Assembly (NCBI RefSeq): GCF_039543505.1
Contig: NZ_BAABJW010000002.1
Span: 434,001 to 498,000, forward strand
Length of the DNA stretch: 64,000 nt
Direction: 5' to 3'
From: Litoribaculum gwangyangense
GTDB taxonomy: Bacteria; Bacteroidota; Bacteroidia; Flavobacteriales; Flavobacteriaceae
A program made the position numbers and the translations under genes. The notes below the pieces were generated by a model that saw only the letters and a program-made list of their open reading frames with translations, did no database searches and was not told where the DNA came from. The number at the start of each line of letters is the position of its first letter. Position 1 is the first letter of the stretch. This document shows positions 63,402-64,000 of this stretch, piece after piece.

Positions 63402-64000
63402 TTATATACCTTTTATACGTTGCCATAAAGCCGATAAAAGGTCACCCAAACTTTCAAACTTGGGTTCAAAGGGTTTCATATTTAACCTCTCACCCTCTTT
63501 GTAAAGCCGTAGGCTAAATACTGAAGTAACAGGATTGCTATCGTCTAAAATAGGATAGCGTAAATCGTTATAGTGGTATTCATTTTCGCCTACTTTATAA
63601 ATACTGTAATATTGATTGCTAAACCAAGCCAAAAGCTCAATATCTTTGTATTTGTCGGGATTTAAATCGCGTTGCTTGGGCACTTTCCTAAAATTCAAAA
63701 AACTGTTTTTGGTATCAAACAAGGAATGGTCAGCTACGAAATAATGGCTTTCCGTTTCTGCTATGCCATACCATAAAATATTATTAAAAATAGCAGGTTG
63801 CGTTGTAAAACGATTAAAAGGTATGTTGTTTTCTTTCAACGATTTATTAAAAACAGAATCAATATAGAGTTTGTTTACCAAGGTGAACAGCATATAAACG
63901 GAACTAATGCCAACCCCCATTTTCAATAAAAAGCGTCTTTTGTATGAAGTTCTATTAAAAAACATTAAAACTAACATACAAATTAAAAACGGAAATGTGT
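63402..64000 (-). CDS. YdjM-family membrane metal-dependent hydrolase (5' end outside window)
   Basis: Open frame runs beyond position 64000, so the N-terminus is missing; an ATG at 63977 is internal. The visible 199 residues start with a membrane helix (TFPFLICMLVLMFFN) and a second (KMGVGISSVYMLFTLVNKLYI), followed by a soluble C-terminal domain (PAIFNNILWYGIAETESHYFVADHSLFD, ILDDSNPVTSVFSLRLYKEG). This fits the C-terminal part of inner-membrane YdjM-like putative metal-dependent hydrolases common in Flavobacteriia. Convergent with the PLP-enzyme gene, 15 bp apart. Confidence 0.72.
   Translation of the reverse strand, partial: TFPFLICMLVLMFFNRTSYKRRFLLKMGVGISSVYMLFTLVNKLYIDSVFNKSLKENNIPFNRFTTQPAIFNNILWYGIAETESHYFVADHSLFDTKNSFLNFRKVPKQRDLNPDKYKDIELLAWFSNQYYSIYKVGENEYHYNDLRYPILDDSNPVTSVFSLRLYKEGERLNMKPFEPKFESLGDLLSALWQRIKGI

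Overview
The window is AT-rich chromosome from a member of the Bacteroidota, most likely a marine or aquatic Flavobacteriaceae species. Pointers are a PorP/SprF protein beside a gliding-motility-type (type B) C-terminal sorting domain, promoters of the TAnnTTTG class, menaquinone genes, a proteorhodopsin with its retinal-forming Blh enzyme, and DUF6266, DUF2853, DUF6660 and HYC_CC_PP family proteins typical of the phylum. No rRNA, tRNA or CRISPR array was recognised.

Layout. (1) 1-8540, chromosome, all minus strand: a surface/adhesin-like protein cut by the window edge, an unusual PorP/SprF protein with a long repetitive coiled coil, a type IX secretion substrate, and two small or medium exported proteins. 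(2) About 8668-43109: an integrative genomic island of about 34.4 kb inserted in the 3' end of mnmE, bounded by an 11-bp direct repeat (ATCGGGAAGTA as read on the minus strand). The integrase end lies next to mnmE and carries a tyrosine recombinase, three small helix-turn-helix proteins and a primase/helicase-like pair (VirE_N-like and PriCT_2-DUF3987). No relaxase or conjugation genes are visible. (3) Cargo A, 31363-36915: a tight five-gene minus-strand run of Xre regulator, GYPG-repeat 'beta flower' protein, AvcD-like anti-phage deoxycytidylate deaminase, HEPN protein, and a prokaryotic Argonaute whose PIWI catalytic residues look lost. This is the most novel part of the window. (4) Cargo B, 11478-31316: thirteen consecutive minus-strand metal-resistance genes. 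A divalent-metal (Zn/Cd/Co-type) set contains a CzcA-TolC fusion, adaptor, Fur-family regulator and P1B-2 ATPase. A Cu/Ag-type set contains CusA, TolC, CopA/SilP ATPase, PepSY, DUF305, CusB and an HMA lipoprotein. (5) 8852-10589: the distal island end with two accessory genes, followed by an 888-bp stretch without genes. (6) 43098-64000, chromosome: mnmE and an S1-domain gene, DUF2853, menaquinone genes (menD, menF, thioesterase), a flavin oxidoreductase, divergent proteorhodopsin/blh, dnaK, serine deaminase, panB, RluA-type pseudouridine synthase, aldehyde dehydrogenase, an orphan histidine kinase with a membrane protein, a CPBP protease, a divergent Lrp/PLP-lyase pair, and a YdjM-like protein cut by the window edge.

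How they work together: the island pairs heavy-metal tolerance (cytoplasmic export by ATPases, periplasm-to-outside export by RND systems) with a defence cassette, and is maintained by site-specific recombination at mnmE. All functional calls come from reading sequence motifs; no database search was run.
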